8,815 nucleotides of DNA from Bacillota bacterium (GCA_023435805.1 JAEZMC010000196.1:1-8815); one strand, 5' to 3'. Shown: positions 1 through 6,558, counted from the first letter of the stretch. The notes: generated from the sequence alone by a model not told the origin. Translations and numbers: made by a program.

Positions 1-120
1 GATTAGCTCTGTGATCGCCAGCGTTTCCGCACAGATAACCGGAATGGCCATAAAAATAATTAAGTTCCACGGTTGCGCAGTTGCCAGGAGTTCCATGTAG
101 TGTGTCATCATATCATTCAT
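1..120 (-). CDS. Membrane protein of unknown function, N-terminal 40 codons (cut by window edge)
   Basis: Open to the window edge, with an ATG at 118-120. A strong ribosome binding site (sense AAAAGGGAGG, plus-strand 129-138) lies 8 bases upstream. The visible peptide begins MNDMMTHYMELLAT, followed by a hydrophobic stretch AQPWNLIIFMAIPVI and then CAETLAITELI. This looks like the first membrane segment of a multi-pass protein whose acidic and polar residues (E, T) sit inside or next to the helix. I do not recognise the family with certainty and assign no function. It has its own promoter with repeats matching those ahead of the DUF2318 operon, so it probably belongs to the same regulon. It is separated from copZ by that gene's terminator, so it is not part of the copper-efflux operon. 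Confidence 0.75.
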   Translation of the reverse strand, partial: MNDMMTHYMELLATAQPWNLIIFMAIPVICAETLAITELI

Positions 121-128
121 ATAAAATA

Positions 129-191
129 CCTCCCTTTTAAAATTGGTCCAGTGATGTGATATTACCAGATTTATGTGAAGATATGATGAAG
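129..191 (-). promoter_or_regulatory. Promoter with two 11-bp-spaced TTCA-type half-sites, upstream of the edge membrane gene
   Basis: On the minus strand the order is TTCATC (plus 185-190), 5 bp, TTCACA (174-179), 9 bp, then TAATAT (159-164), preceded by TG one base upstream (extended -10). The ribosome binding site and ATG at 120 follow. Half-site spacing of 11 bp centre to centre is typical of tandem OmpR/PhoB-family response-regulator sites. The 9-bp distance to the -10 box is the same as at 5594-5625 and 5023-5043. Seen directly; the regulator is inferred. Confidence 0.5.
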
Positions 192-258
192 ATGATTTCA
201 ATCAGATACATTTTTTAGAAGTTATTCCTTTTGAAATATGTAAATCCATACATATAAG

Positions 259-280
259 AAAAAAAGGCAGCTAAGCTGCC
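259..280 (-). terminator. Rho-independent terminator after copZ
   Basis: On the minus strand, GGCAGC-TTA-GCTGCC forms a perfect 6-bp GC-rich stem with a 3-base loop (stem arms plus 266-271 and 275-280). It is followed directly by seven T residues (plus-strand A run 259-265). It starts 13 bases past the copZ stop and ends the csoR-copA-copZ transcript before the next leftward promoter. Confidence 0.92.
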
Positions 281-292
281 CTTACCCGGTCC

Positions 293-502
293 TTATTTTA
301 TATTTGTTACTTCATACCCCGCATCGGCTACCGCTGCTTTGATCTCATCCTCGTCGACACTGTGAGCCACCTCTATGTCAGCAGCCTTACCCTTGAGATC
401 AACTTTGGCTGACTGAATGCCGCTTACTCCCTTGAGCGCTTCCTCAACATGTCTTGCACAATGCGCACAAGTCATACCCTCTATAAATACTTTTTTCGTC
501 AT
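293..502 (-). CDS. copZ: Copper chaperone CopZ (HMA domain)
   Basis: A 69-residue single-domain heavy-metal-associated (HMA) protein. The metal site GMTCAHC is at residues 9-15, with Cys12 and Cys15 binding Cu(I). The rest follows the ferredoxin-like beta-alpha-beta-beta-alpha-beta pattern, ending in DAGYEV as usual for CopZ. By family knowledge it carries Cu(I) in the cytosol and delivers it to the HMA domains or membrane entry site of CopA, whose gene ends 29 bases upstream of this start. I chose the ATG at 500-502 because AAAGGA lies 8 bases upstream of it. The ATG three codons earlier (509-511) abuts the same Shine-Dalgarno sequence and would be too close. It is the last gene of the operon before the terminator. 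Confidence 0.93.
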   Translation of the reverse strand: MTKKVFIEGMTCAHCARHVEEALKGVSGIQSAKVDLKGKAADIEVAHSVDEDEIKAAVADAGYEVTNIK

Positions 503-531
503 ATGAAACATCCTTTCTTTTTTGTTTTATT

Positions 532-2991
532 TTAGTGTATTGCTCTGAATCCTTTAAGCCTTAAAGCATTTGTCAATACCGACACCGAGCTGAACGCCAT
601 GGCGCCTGCTGCAATAATCGGGTTTAAAAGAGGCCCTCCAAACAGATACAGTAAACCTGCGGCAATCGGTATACCGGCTGTATTATACCCGAAAGCCCAG
701 AACAGATTCTGTTTGATATTCCGGATAGTCCTTTTGCTCAGCTGTATAGCAGTCGCTACGTCCATCAGGTCACTTCTCATCAATACAATATCCGCCGATT
801 CCATCGCAACGTCTGTTCCGGAGCCTATTGCTATCCCAATATCCGCCTGTGCCAGAGCCGGTGCATCATTGATACCGTCTCCGACCATCGCAACCTTTTT
901 GCCCTCCGACTGAAGCTTTTTTACTTCATTGGCCTTGTCCTGCGGAAGGACCTCAGCCAGCACTCTGTCTATTCCGACCTGCCTTGCAATAGCTTCAGCG
1001 GTCCTTCTGTTGTCACCGGTGATCATAGCCACCTCGATCCCCATGCCGTGCAATACTTCTATTGCCCTCTTGCTGCTGGATTTCAGTACATCGGCTACGG
1101 CAATGATGCCTGCAAGCTTGTTATCAATAGAAATATACATGGGTGTTTTGCCTTCTTCCGCCAAACGGTCAGATTCGTTCTGCAGCGTTACCTCTATTTT
1201 TTTGTCGTCCATGAGCTTTTTATTGCCCAGCAGCAGCTTCCTGCCCTGTACCGCCACCTCAATCCCGTAGCCCGGTATCGCTTCAAAGGCTTCAGTACTC
1301 AAAAAAGCGATATCCTTTTCCCGGGCAGCATGGACAATTGCTTCACCAAGCGGGTGCTCCGAGCCCTTCTCCGCTGAAGCTGATAATTGCAGCAGTTCGG
1401 TTTCATTTACCAGACCGGTAGTGACAATATCCGTTACAATTGGCTTGCCTTCTGTGATCGTTCCGGTTTTATCGAACACGATTGTTCCTATCTTATGCGC
1501 TGTCTCAAGGGCTTCTCCGCCTTTTATCAGCACACCGTATTCCGCGCCTTTACCTGTGCCCACCATGATGGCCGTTGGTGTTGCCAGCCCCAATGCACAT
1601 GGGCATGCTATAACCAGAACTGAAATGAATATGGTTAGCGAAAATATGGACGACTCTCCGGAGATATACCATGCTGCACCGGCTATAACAGCTATGGCCA
1701 TAACGATCGGAACAAAGTAGCCCGCTATGATATCTGCCGTCTTTGCTATGGGGGCTTTGGTGCCCTGTGCATCTTCCACAAGCCTGATAATCTGGGCAAG
1801 GACCGTATCCTTACCTACCTTTGTGGCCTTAAACCTTATCGTGCCATTTTTGTTTATGCTGGCCCCGATTACAATACTGCCTGCATTTTTCTCAACCGGA
1901 ATACTTTCGCCGGTAAGCATGGACTCATCTACTGAAGTTCTTCCCTCAACTACCTCGCCATCTATAGGAATTTTCTCCCCGGGTTTTACAAGAATGACAT
2001 CTCCGACTTCGACTTCCTCTATGGGTATGACCATTTCTTTTCCATCATGAATAACCGTTGCCGTTTTGGGAGCCAGACCCATCAACTTTTTAATTGCTTC
2101 CGAAGTTTTTCCTTTTGTAACGGATTCCAGATATTTACCCAAAAGAATCAATGCGATAATCACACCGGCGGTTTCAAAGTACAAGTCCTGTGCGTACCCG
2201 GTATTACCCCGTAAGATTTGATATATCGCATATATTCCATACAGTATTGCCGCACTCGTACCTACCGCAATTAATGAATCCATATTGGGTTCACGGCGAA
2301 GGAGCCTGCTGAAGCCTACAGTATAGAACCTGTATCCTGCGGCAATTACCGGTATAACCAGTGCCAGCTGGACCAGCCCAAAGCTGAGGGGGTGCATTTC
2401 CGGCATGATGAATTTCGGTATGGGCAGTCCCAGCATATGTCCCATGGCAATATACAGCAGCGGTATAGCAAATACAACTGCAATCAGGAATTTTATCCAC
2501 AAGGACTTCATTTGCTTTTCCCTGCGCTCTTTTTCCTTGTCTGTCTGTTCGCCGGCTTCAATCTCCAGCGCCTTATACCCAGCCTTCGATATGGCGTCCT
2601 TTATCTCCGAAATTCTTGTGCTTGTTGAATCATATACCACACTGGCCTTCTCGGTTGCAAAGTTTACATTCACCTCATTTATCCCGCTGAGCTTCTTTAT
2701 TGATCTCTCAATTGCTTTTGCGCATGACGCGCATGTCATTCCGGAAACAGGTATGGTTATCTCACGCAGTTTGTGGGCAGTGTCTTCCTGCGCACTATAT
2801 CCGGCTTTTGCAACAACCTCTTTCACCTTCCCGGCATCTGTCCTGCTTTCATCAAATTCCACATTCAGCTTTTCAGTAGCAAGGTTAACAATTGCTGAAT
2901 GTACGCCGTCCATTCTGCCTACATTTCTTTCTATAGCCTTTGCACAGGATGCACAGGTCATCCCTGTCACACTGAATATTTCTTTTCTCAT
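532..2991 (-). CDS. copA: Cu(I)-exporting P1B-type ATPase CopA with two HMA domains
   Basis: An 819-residue copper-efflux ATPase that uses ATP to move Cu(I) out of the cytosol. Two N-terminal HMA domains carry GMTCASC at about residues 10-16 and 84-90. A hydrophobic domain of eight expected helices starts near residue 165. The actuator TGES is at about 360-363. The membrane metal site CPC (ACPCALG) is at about 463-465. The phosphorylated DKTGT is at about 507-511, SEHP at about 544-547 and GDGINDAP at about 704-711. Late helices hold YN (GYNTAGIP) and MxxSS (MAFSSVSV), the further P1B-1 copper-site signatures. Nothing is missing or truncated. The ATG at 2989-2991 has GGTGAT just upstream. An in-frame TTG five codons earlier (3004-3006) would extend the protein but lacks a ribosome binding site. 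It is the second gene of csoR-copA-copZ, 38 bases after csoR. Confidence 0.96.
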   Translation of the reverse strand: MRKEIFSVTGMTCASCAKAIERNVGRMDGVHSAIVNLATEKLNVEFDESRTDAGKVKEVVAKAGYSAQEDTAHKLREITIPVSGMTCASCAKAIERSIKKLSGINEVNVNFATEKASVVYDSTSTRISEIKDAISKAGYKALEIEAGEQTDKEKERREKQMKSLWIKFLIAVVFAIPLLYIAMGHMLGLPIPKFIMPEMHPLSFGLVQLALVIPVIAAGYRFYTVGFSRLLRREPNMDSLIAVGTSAAILYGIYAIYQILRGNTGYAQDLYFETAGVIIALILLGKYLESVTKGKTSEAIKKLMGLAPKTATVIHDGKEMVIPIEEVEVGDVILVKPGEKIPIDGEVVEGRTSVDESMLTGESIPVEKNAGSIVIGASINKNGTIRFKATKVGKDTVLAQIIRLVEDAQGTKAPIAKTADIIAGYFVPIVMAIAVIAGAAWYISGESSIFSLTIFISVLVIACPCALGLATPTAIMVGTGKGAEYGVLIKGGEALETAHKIGTIVFDKTGTITEGKPIVTDIVTTGLVNETELLQLSASAEKGSEHPLGEAIVHAAREKDIAFLSTEAFEAIPGYGIEVAVQGRKLLLGNKKLMDDKKIEVTLQNESDRLAEEGKTPMYISIDNKLAGIIAVADVLKSSSKRAIEVLHGMGIEVAMITGDNRRTAEAIARQVGIDRVLAEVLPQDKANEVKKLQSEGKKVAMVGDGINDAPALAQADIGIAIGSGTDVAMESADIVLMRSDLMDVATAIQLSKRTIRNIKQNLFWAFGYNTAGIPIAAGLLYLFGGPLLNPIIAAGAMAFSSVSVLTNALRLKGFRAIH

Positions 2992-3029
2992 GGTATCACC
3001 AGCCAATTATATCAATATTTTTCATAAAC

Positions 3030-3296
3030 TTATCTGGCATATTTGTCTAATAATTCTATGATTTCATTTACCTTGTCATCGCCATGACCCTCTTGAAACG
3101 CCTGTTTTACGCAGTGCTTTATATGCTGGTCGATTATTTTCAAATTAGCCTTCTTCAGAAGCGCCTGTACCGAAAGTATTTGCTTGGAAATGTCAACGCA
3201 GTATCTATCATCGTCCAGCATCTTCAAAATGCCCTCTATCTGTCCTTTTGAGGTTTTTAACAAATTCATTACTTCCTTTTTATCTTCACATTCCAT
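3030..3296 (-). CDS. csoR: Copper-sensing transcriptional repressor CsoR
   Basis: An 88-residue all-helical CsoR/RcnR (DUF156) family protein. The Cu(I) ligand set is complete and correctly spaced: Cys33 (RYCVDI), His58 (DQHIKHC) and Cys62. The 25- and 4-residue separations are those of the canonical CsoR C-H-C site, which argues against the nickel or cobalt sensor RcnR. The family represses copper-efflux genes and lets go of DNA when Cu(I) binds. Being the first gene of the operon with copA and copZ, it should autoregulate through the C/G-tract operator at 3368-3395. The ATG at 3294-3296 is preceded by GGAGGGG, giving a well-placed start. Confidence 0.94.
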   Translation of the reverse strand: MECEDKKEVMNLLKTSKGQIEGILKMLDDDRYCVDISKQILSVQALLKKANLKIIDQHIKHCVKQAFQEGHGDDKVNEIIELLDKYAR

Positions 3297-3367
3297 GCTG
3301 CCCCTCCAACCAATTCATTTTCATCGCTTTATTTATCTTTGCCATTTTTAAAAGAATAAATATCAGC

Positions 3368-3395
3368 TTACCCCTCCCCCTCACCCGGTGGGATA
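3368..3395. promoter_or_regulatory. Candidate CsoR operator (C-tract/G-tract dyad)
   Basis: The plus strand reads TTACCCCTCC near 3368-3377 and GGTGGGATA at 3387-3395. The ends TACCCCTCC and TATCCCACC (from the other strand) agree at 7 of 9 positions, giving the TA-C-tract to G-tract-TA dyad typical of CsoR sites. A smaller dyad, CACC-C-GGTG, sits at 3382-3390. The element lies from the expected transcription start of the csoR promoter into the leader, where a bound repressor would block RNA polymerase. The symmetry is imperfect, and protein binding is inferred. Confidence 0.65.
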
Positions 3396-3402
3396 TAAAT
3401 TA

Positions 3403-3431
3403 ATTATACTCTATATCTTCCATTTGTCAAA
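3403..3431 (-). promoter_or_regulatory. Sigma-A promoter of csoR-copA-copZ
   Basis: On the minus strand, TTTGAC (plus 3426-3431), 17 bp, then TATAAT (plus 3403-3408). The -10 box is perfect, the -35 box differs from TTGACA only slightly and the spacing is ideal. A start near 3396 would place the C/G-tract operator directly at +1 onward. A promoter this strong fits one that is held off by a repressor rather than switched on by an activator. Confidence 0.85.
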
Positions 3432-3460
3432 CAGGTTTTGGCAGGAGGCATGAGAGTCTG

Positions 3461-3497
3461 CAAAAACGCATAAGCATGAATACTGCCTGCTTTACGC
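3461..3497 (-). terminator. Probable terminator after the HMA-TauE-cupredoxin gene
   Basis: On the minus strand, GCGTAAAGCA and TGCTTATGC (plus 3488-3497 and 3468-3476) pair over nine positions with one bulged A and one G-T pair, around an 11-base loop. GTTTTTG follows. It starts 13 bases past the stop at 3510 and lies upstream of the csoR promoter, so it probably insulates the two metal operons. The bulge makes it weaker than the copZ terminator. Confidence 0.5.
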
Positions 3498-3509
3498 AAG
3501 GTTTGATTT

Positions 3510-5009
3510 CTACCCGCAGCAACCGCCACCGCCGCCGCTTCCCCCGGAAGGCCTGTACTCATCTATCTTCATACCGCCCCTGTCGGAGCTTGATTCGCCC
3601 GGTGGTGTAATATCACTATCCGATGCCTTTGAAATATCGGATACCACCTTGATGTTGCTGCTGATCATGCCCATCCAGCATGTATAGATAATATTTCCTT
3701 CCTCATCAGGTGTAAATTCTATCAGATTTTCGCCAGGCACCAGCTTATATTGGAGGTTGTATTCAGGAATCGTAACAGGGTTGTTGCAGCCATTCAAATC
3801 ACTTTTATCCGCTTTTATCGTCCACCTGACCGGAATTCCCTTTTGTACGATAATAGGGCTGTATCTGCCAGACTCCATATTCGTTGTTACCACCTGTACG
3901 TTACCTTCTATTTTTGCAATGTTCCCTGCCTTTGCTGAAGAGGCGTAGGCTGTTACATTGACTCCCGCCAGGCTTAATCCGCGGTTCAGCATGGCAATGC
4001 CAAGAACCATGACAAGTACTGCGCTGACCTTCATCATTTTATGGGTGAACCTCCCGCTTAAAAATGAACTGATGGCGCCAAACCCGAACATCAGCGGCAG
4101 TGTTCCCAGGCTGAAGAAGAGCATGGAAGCAGCTCCCGCAAGAGCACTGCCTGTTCCGAGCGCATATATTTGCATTGCCTGAAGCGGGCCGCATGGCATC
4201 AAGCCATTCAGAAGACCCACGTAGAACGGCCCGCGCTTTCGATTGCCGTTGCGTATTTTGTTTCCGAATATCTTTGGTATTCTCGGGTTGATCCGGCGGA
4301 GCCATGGAATGATGTTGAGCATATTCAGCCCCATAATCAACATGAACAAACCGGCAACTATAACGACGGCACCTTTTCCGGCTCCGGAAAAGCTTACCGC
4401 AGAACCCAGGGCTCCCGCCATACCGCCTAAAACCGTATAGGATATTACTCTCCCCGTATTATACATCAGACCCGGTTTCAGTTTGGAAAATTTACCGTCA
4501 CCCTCAGCTTGTTTATAGGTAACGCACTGGGAAAGATTAATTCCGCCGCACATGGCTATACAGTGCACGGACGTGATCATTCCAACAATGAACAGTATCC
4601 CGTAACCCATATTCTGGTTGACTTCAGGGATAAAATTAAAACCCACCGTATTTTTAATGATCATATAACCCGCAAAAATGATTATTAAAATACCCAATAT
4701 CTGATTGACAGACAATTTATCACTTGATTTTTCTGTATGAGAATTGCTTTTTTGTGCATTTTCCGGCGATGTACTCCGGCCGGACGGACGGTTTTTTACT
4801 TCGTAGTCCAGCTTTTCTATTGCATCGCAAATCGCTTCAAGTTCAATGATATTGGCATCATAGGTCACATAAACATTTGAACTGCTGTAAATCGCCTTTA
4901 CATGGGTAATGCCTTCCATTTTTTCAAGAGTACGCTCTATTCGCATTTCACAGCTGGTACAGGTCATTCCGCCAACCTGCAGGACTTTTTTTATTATTTT
5001 TTGCTCCAA
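3510..5009 (-). CDS. Three-part metal protein: HMA domain, TauE/SafE (DsbD_2/UreH-like) membrane domain, cupredoxin-like domain
   Basis: 499 residues. An HMA domain comes first (GGMTCTSC, Cys17 and Cys20), then a polar linker of about residues 73-100. About seven membrane helices span 103-348, with HCIAMCGG (149-156) and MPCGP (271-275), the half-repeat motifs of the TauE/SafE-DsbD_2/UreH-like group. A cupredoxin-like domain follows (about 365-457) with GCNNP and YTCWMGM; Cys444, Met446 and Met448 are likely copper ligands. Gly-rich tail ends GGGGGCCG. Seven helices put the HMA inside and the cupredoxin outside the cell, suggesting copper transfer across the membrane; that role is inferred. 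The start is TTG (5007-5009), with GGGAG 7 bases upstream and no better ATG before the HMA motif. It is the second gene after the DUF2318 gene (42-base gap). A sulfite-exporter name, often applied to such proteins, does not fit this context. Confidence 0.88.
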   Translation of the reverse strand: MEQKIIKKVLQVGGMTCTSCEMRIERTLEKMEGITHVKAIYSSSNVYVTYDANIIELEAICDAIEKLDYEVKNRPSGRSTSPENAQKSNSHTEKSSDKLSVNQILGILIIIFAGYMIIKNTVGFNFIPEVNQNMGYGILFIVGMITSVHCIAMCGGINLSQCVTYKQAEGDGKFSKLKPGLMYNTGRVISYTVLGGMAGALGSAVSFSGAGKGAVVIVAGLFMLIMGLNMLNIIPWLRRINPRIPKIFGNKIRNGNRKRGPFYVGLLNGLMPCGPLQAMQIYALGTGSALAGAASMLFFSLGTLPLMFGFGAISSFLSGRFTHKMMKVSAVLVMVLGIAMLNRGLSLAGVNVTAYASSAKAGNIAKIEGNVQVVTTNMESGRYSPIIVQKGIPVRWTIKADKSDLNGCNNPVTIPEYNLQYKLVPGENLIEFTPDEEGNIIYTCWMGMISSNIKVVSDISKASDSDITPPGESSSDRGGMKIDEYRPSGGSGGGGGCCG

Positions 5010-5022
5010 GATATCACTCCCG

Positions 5023-5043
5023 ATTATATCAATTCATTATGAA
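5023..5043 (-). promoter_or_regulatory. Internal promoter-like element before the HMA-TauE-cupredoxin gene
   Basis: On the minus strand, TTCATA (plus 5038-5043), 9 bp, then TATAAT (5023-5028) with TG one base before it (extended -10). Over 27 bases, this element agrees at 22 positions with the promoter of the DUF2318 gene (from ATCTTCATAA to the GG after the -10). Only one clear half-site is present; the position 11 bp further upstream reads TAACGG. It could give extra transcription of the second gene of the operon. Confidence 0.4.
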
Positions 5044-5051
5044 GATTTCCG

Positions 5052-5564
5052 TTATTTTTTCCAGTTTCCGAACAAACCTTTGTTTTGTCTGAGGAAATCG
5101 CCGGAAATTGTAATAGTTGTTCCGTCGTCGGTTTTGCTTTCCGAATCGACAGGCACCGGATTGCATCCACCTTTTACGACCTCAATCTGACTCGCTTCAA
5201 ACCTGTTGCCGCAATTCTGGCATACAAGCTTATCGCCTTCCTGCACATAATAACCACGGCCGGAATCATAGCAAACCTGACAGGTATTCAAAGCGGTCCT
5301 GATTGTGCCGTCCGGAGCTTTTATTGCAATGACCTCCATCCTGGTATTTCCGGCTTTGTAAGGTATGAATTTCGCCGTCTCCGTGATTTCGCTCCTGACA
5401 ATGGTAATGTCCCCGTTCTGCGAGGACAGATCAGAGCGTTCACCAGAGCCGGCAATACTCCTTATGATAAAAAAAACAACCATCAAAGCAAGTACGGTGC
5501 CGGCAATCAAAAACGTACTCTTATTGACTTTCTTTACAGCTTTTGTGTTTTTTTGAATAGACAT
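5052..5564 (-). CDS. Membrane-anchored DUF2318 (FtrD-like) cysteine-rich protein
   Basis: 170 residues. A positively charged N-terminus (KKVNKS) is followed by one membrane helix at about 18-34, with no signal peptidase site evident, so it should be anchored with its C-terminal domain outside. That domain has NTCQVCYDSGRGYY (Cys95, Cys98), VCQNCGNRF (Cys115, Cys118) and KGGCNP (Cys134). This is the two-CxxC plus GGCNP pattern of DUF2318 proteins, annotated as FtrD-like and proposed to carry an iron-sulfur or other metal centre. The family is found beside metal-uptake and copper genes; its reaction is not established. The start ATG (5562-5564) has AAAGGCGG 9 bases upstream. It is the first gene of an operon with the HMA-TauE-cupredoxin gene, under the TTCATA-repeat promoter. 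Confidence 0.87.
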   Translation of the reverse strand: MSIQKNTKAVKKVNKSTFLIAGTVLALMVVFFIIRSIAGSGERSDLSSQNGDITIVRSEITETAKFIPYKAGNTRMEVIAIKAPDGTIRTALNTCQVCYDSGRGYYVQEGDKLVCQNCGNRFEASQIEVVKGGCNPVPVDSESKTDDGTTITISGDFLRQNKGLFGNWKK

Positions 5565-5593
5565 CGAATCCCGCCGCCTTTAATTTTTTTCCT

Positions 5594-5625
5594 ATCATAT
5601 CATTTTGTTATGAAGATATTATGAA
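5594..5625 (-). promoter_or_regulatory. Promoter of the DUF2318 operon with two TTCATA direct repeats
   Basis: On the minus strand, TTCATA (plus 5620-5625), 5 bp, TTCATA (5609-5614), 9 bp, then TATGAT (5594-5599) with TG one base before it (extended -10). There is no recognisable -35 box; the repeats cover that position. This is how promoters switched on by OmpR/PhoB-family regulators are usually built. It is the best copy of the element seen at 129-191, 5023-5043 and 8585-8638. Confidence 0.6.
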
Positions 5626-5648
5626 GATTGGCCACTCAATTACACATA

Positions 5649-5661
5649 TCAGGTTACCTGA
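5649..5661. promoter_or_regulatory. Short perfect palindrome TCAGGT-T-ACCTGA upstream of the DUF2318 promoter
   Basis: A 6-bp perfect inverted repeat around one base, 23 bp upstream of the distal TTCATA half-site. Such a dyad could be an additional operator, but it is short and no regulator can be named. Confidence 0.25.
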
Positions 5662-5690
5662 AATTCAATTCTTTTTCATTGATATTCGGC

Positions 5691-5710
5691 TTAAGAGCCC
5701 CGCAAATAAA
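5691..5710 (+). repeat. Copy 1 of a 20-bp intergenic repeat (core GAGCCCCGCA)
   Basis: Matches 6660-6679 at 18 of 20 positions, with GAGCCCCGCA identical and ATAAA following one base later. It lies just beyond the probable terminator of the MBL-fold gene. Function unknown. Confidence 0.4.
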
Positions 5711-5712
5711 TA

Positions 5713-5751
5713 TGCCGGCCATTCGCTGCTATTCCAGGAATATTGCCGGCA
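5713..5751 (-). terminator. Probable terminator after the metallo-beta-lactamase-fold gene
   Basis: On the minus strand, TGCCGGC and GCCGGCA form a perfect 7-bp GC-rich outer stem (plus 5745-5751 and 5713-5719). TATTCC-T-GGAATA forms a second inner hairpin (5730-5742). T-rich TATTTATTTG follows the outer stem. It begins about 57 bases past the stop at 5809. The T-tract is broken by As, so efficiency is uncertain. Confidence 0.45.
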
Positions 5752-5808
5752 CGACAGGATAAAGAAATATATCTTTTGAGAAGATGCCAGAATTGCTTGT
5801 TTTATGGA

Positions 5809-6558
5809 TTACCCGCCCGTTATTTCAGCAATGCGTTTCGAGGCATCTCCACGAAACAGACCGCCATGATAGCAAACAACCGATTCTATTTCATACCGGC
5901 TTAACTTCTTTAGTGAAGCTATAACGGCATCCTTATCCAGCGTAGTAAAATCGGGACATTTCACCAGTGTTCCGTCTGCTACCTGGAGAATATCTCCGGC
6001 AATCAGCAATTTCAGCTCTTCCAGATAATAGCACATATGTCCGGGTGTGTGGCCGGGTGTATGAATACAGGTGATCCCGCCGCAAAACGGAAGCACTTCA
6101 CCGTCCTCAACTGTTTTATCAACAGTTGCTTTGAACAACCGATAGTTTTTCCTGAGATTTTCGGTCATGCTGATTAATTGCTCACGCATGACCCCTGTCA
6201 CTGTACTGACACTTGCTTCCATTTGCTTCAAGCGAATGTTAGGCAAATCACATTCGATATATGGCTTTTCCTCTTTGTGGGCCATCAGTGTTATTTCTGT
6301 TCCTGCTTCACGAATCATTTGTGACAGGCTTCCAATATGGTCCATATCAGAATGGGTAATCAGTATTTTACTCAGCCTTTCAAACGGAACACCCGAGTCT
6401 GCCGCAGCTTCACGGAATTTTGCTCCCATACCAGGCAAGCCCGCGTCAAATAAAACAACCTCCTGTTTGTCCCAGACAATAACCGGATGAATGAACCCCG
6501 GTCCATTGGCCAATAACGTTTCCAGCTCCAGCATTTCTGCGTGATCGAATAATCTCAT
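5809..6558 (-). CDS. Metallo-beta-lactamase-fold hydrolase
   Basis: 249 residues from the chosen start. The fold's metal motifs are in order: LITHSDMDHIG (about residues 67-77), HTPGHTPGH (166-174), AGD (187-189) and CYHGG (230-233). The first motif is HxDxDH, where the textbook form is HxHxDH: Asp replaces the second histidine, a variant common in one branch of the superfamily. All other metal positions are kept, so it is probably an active di- or mono-metal hydrolase. The substrate cannot be told; lactonase, thioesterase and glyoxalase-II-like activities are all possible. I prefer the ATG at 6556-6558, with GAGGAG just upstream; an in-frame ATG at 6577-6579 has no ribosome binding site. It appears monocistronic. 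Confidence 0.85.
   Translation of the reverse strand: MRLFDHAEMLELETLLANGPGFIHPVIVWDKQEVVLFDAGLPGMGAKFREAAADSGVPFERLSKILITHSDMDHIGSLSQMIREAGTEITLMAHKEEKPYIECDLPNIRLKQMEASVSTVTGVMREQLISMTENLRKNYRLFKATVDKTVEDGEVLPFCGGITCIHTPGHTPGHMCYYLEELKLLIAGDILQVADGTLVKCPDFTTLDKDAVIASLKKLSRYEIESVVCYHGGLFRGDASKRIAEITGG

Noticed and set aside
259..280. Short hairpin after copZ considered as a riboswitch or CRISPR-like repeat
   Set aside because: It is a single copy with a T run directly after the stem; an ordinary terminator explains it. No CRISPR array, tRNA, rRNA or insertion sequence was seen anywhere in the window.
3004..3006. TTG as the start of copA, five codons before the ATG
   Set aside because: No ribosome binding site precedes it, whereas GGTGAT precedes the ATG at 2989-2991, and the HMA fold begins right after that ATG.
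2405..3061. Long plus-strand open frame (218 codons) opposite copA
   Set aside because: It lies wholly antisense to the HMA domains of copA; the translation is Ser/Phe/Ala-rich with no domain, and no ribosome binding site was evident. It is a shadow of a strongly conserved gene.
5085..5624. Plus-strand open frame (179 codons) opposite the DUF2318 gene
   Set aside because: Antisense to a gene with conserved CxxC motifs; no start signals and no recognisable family.
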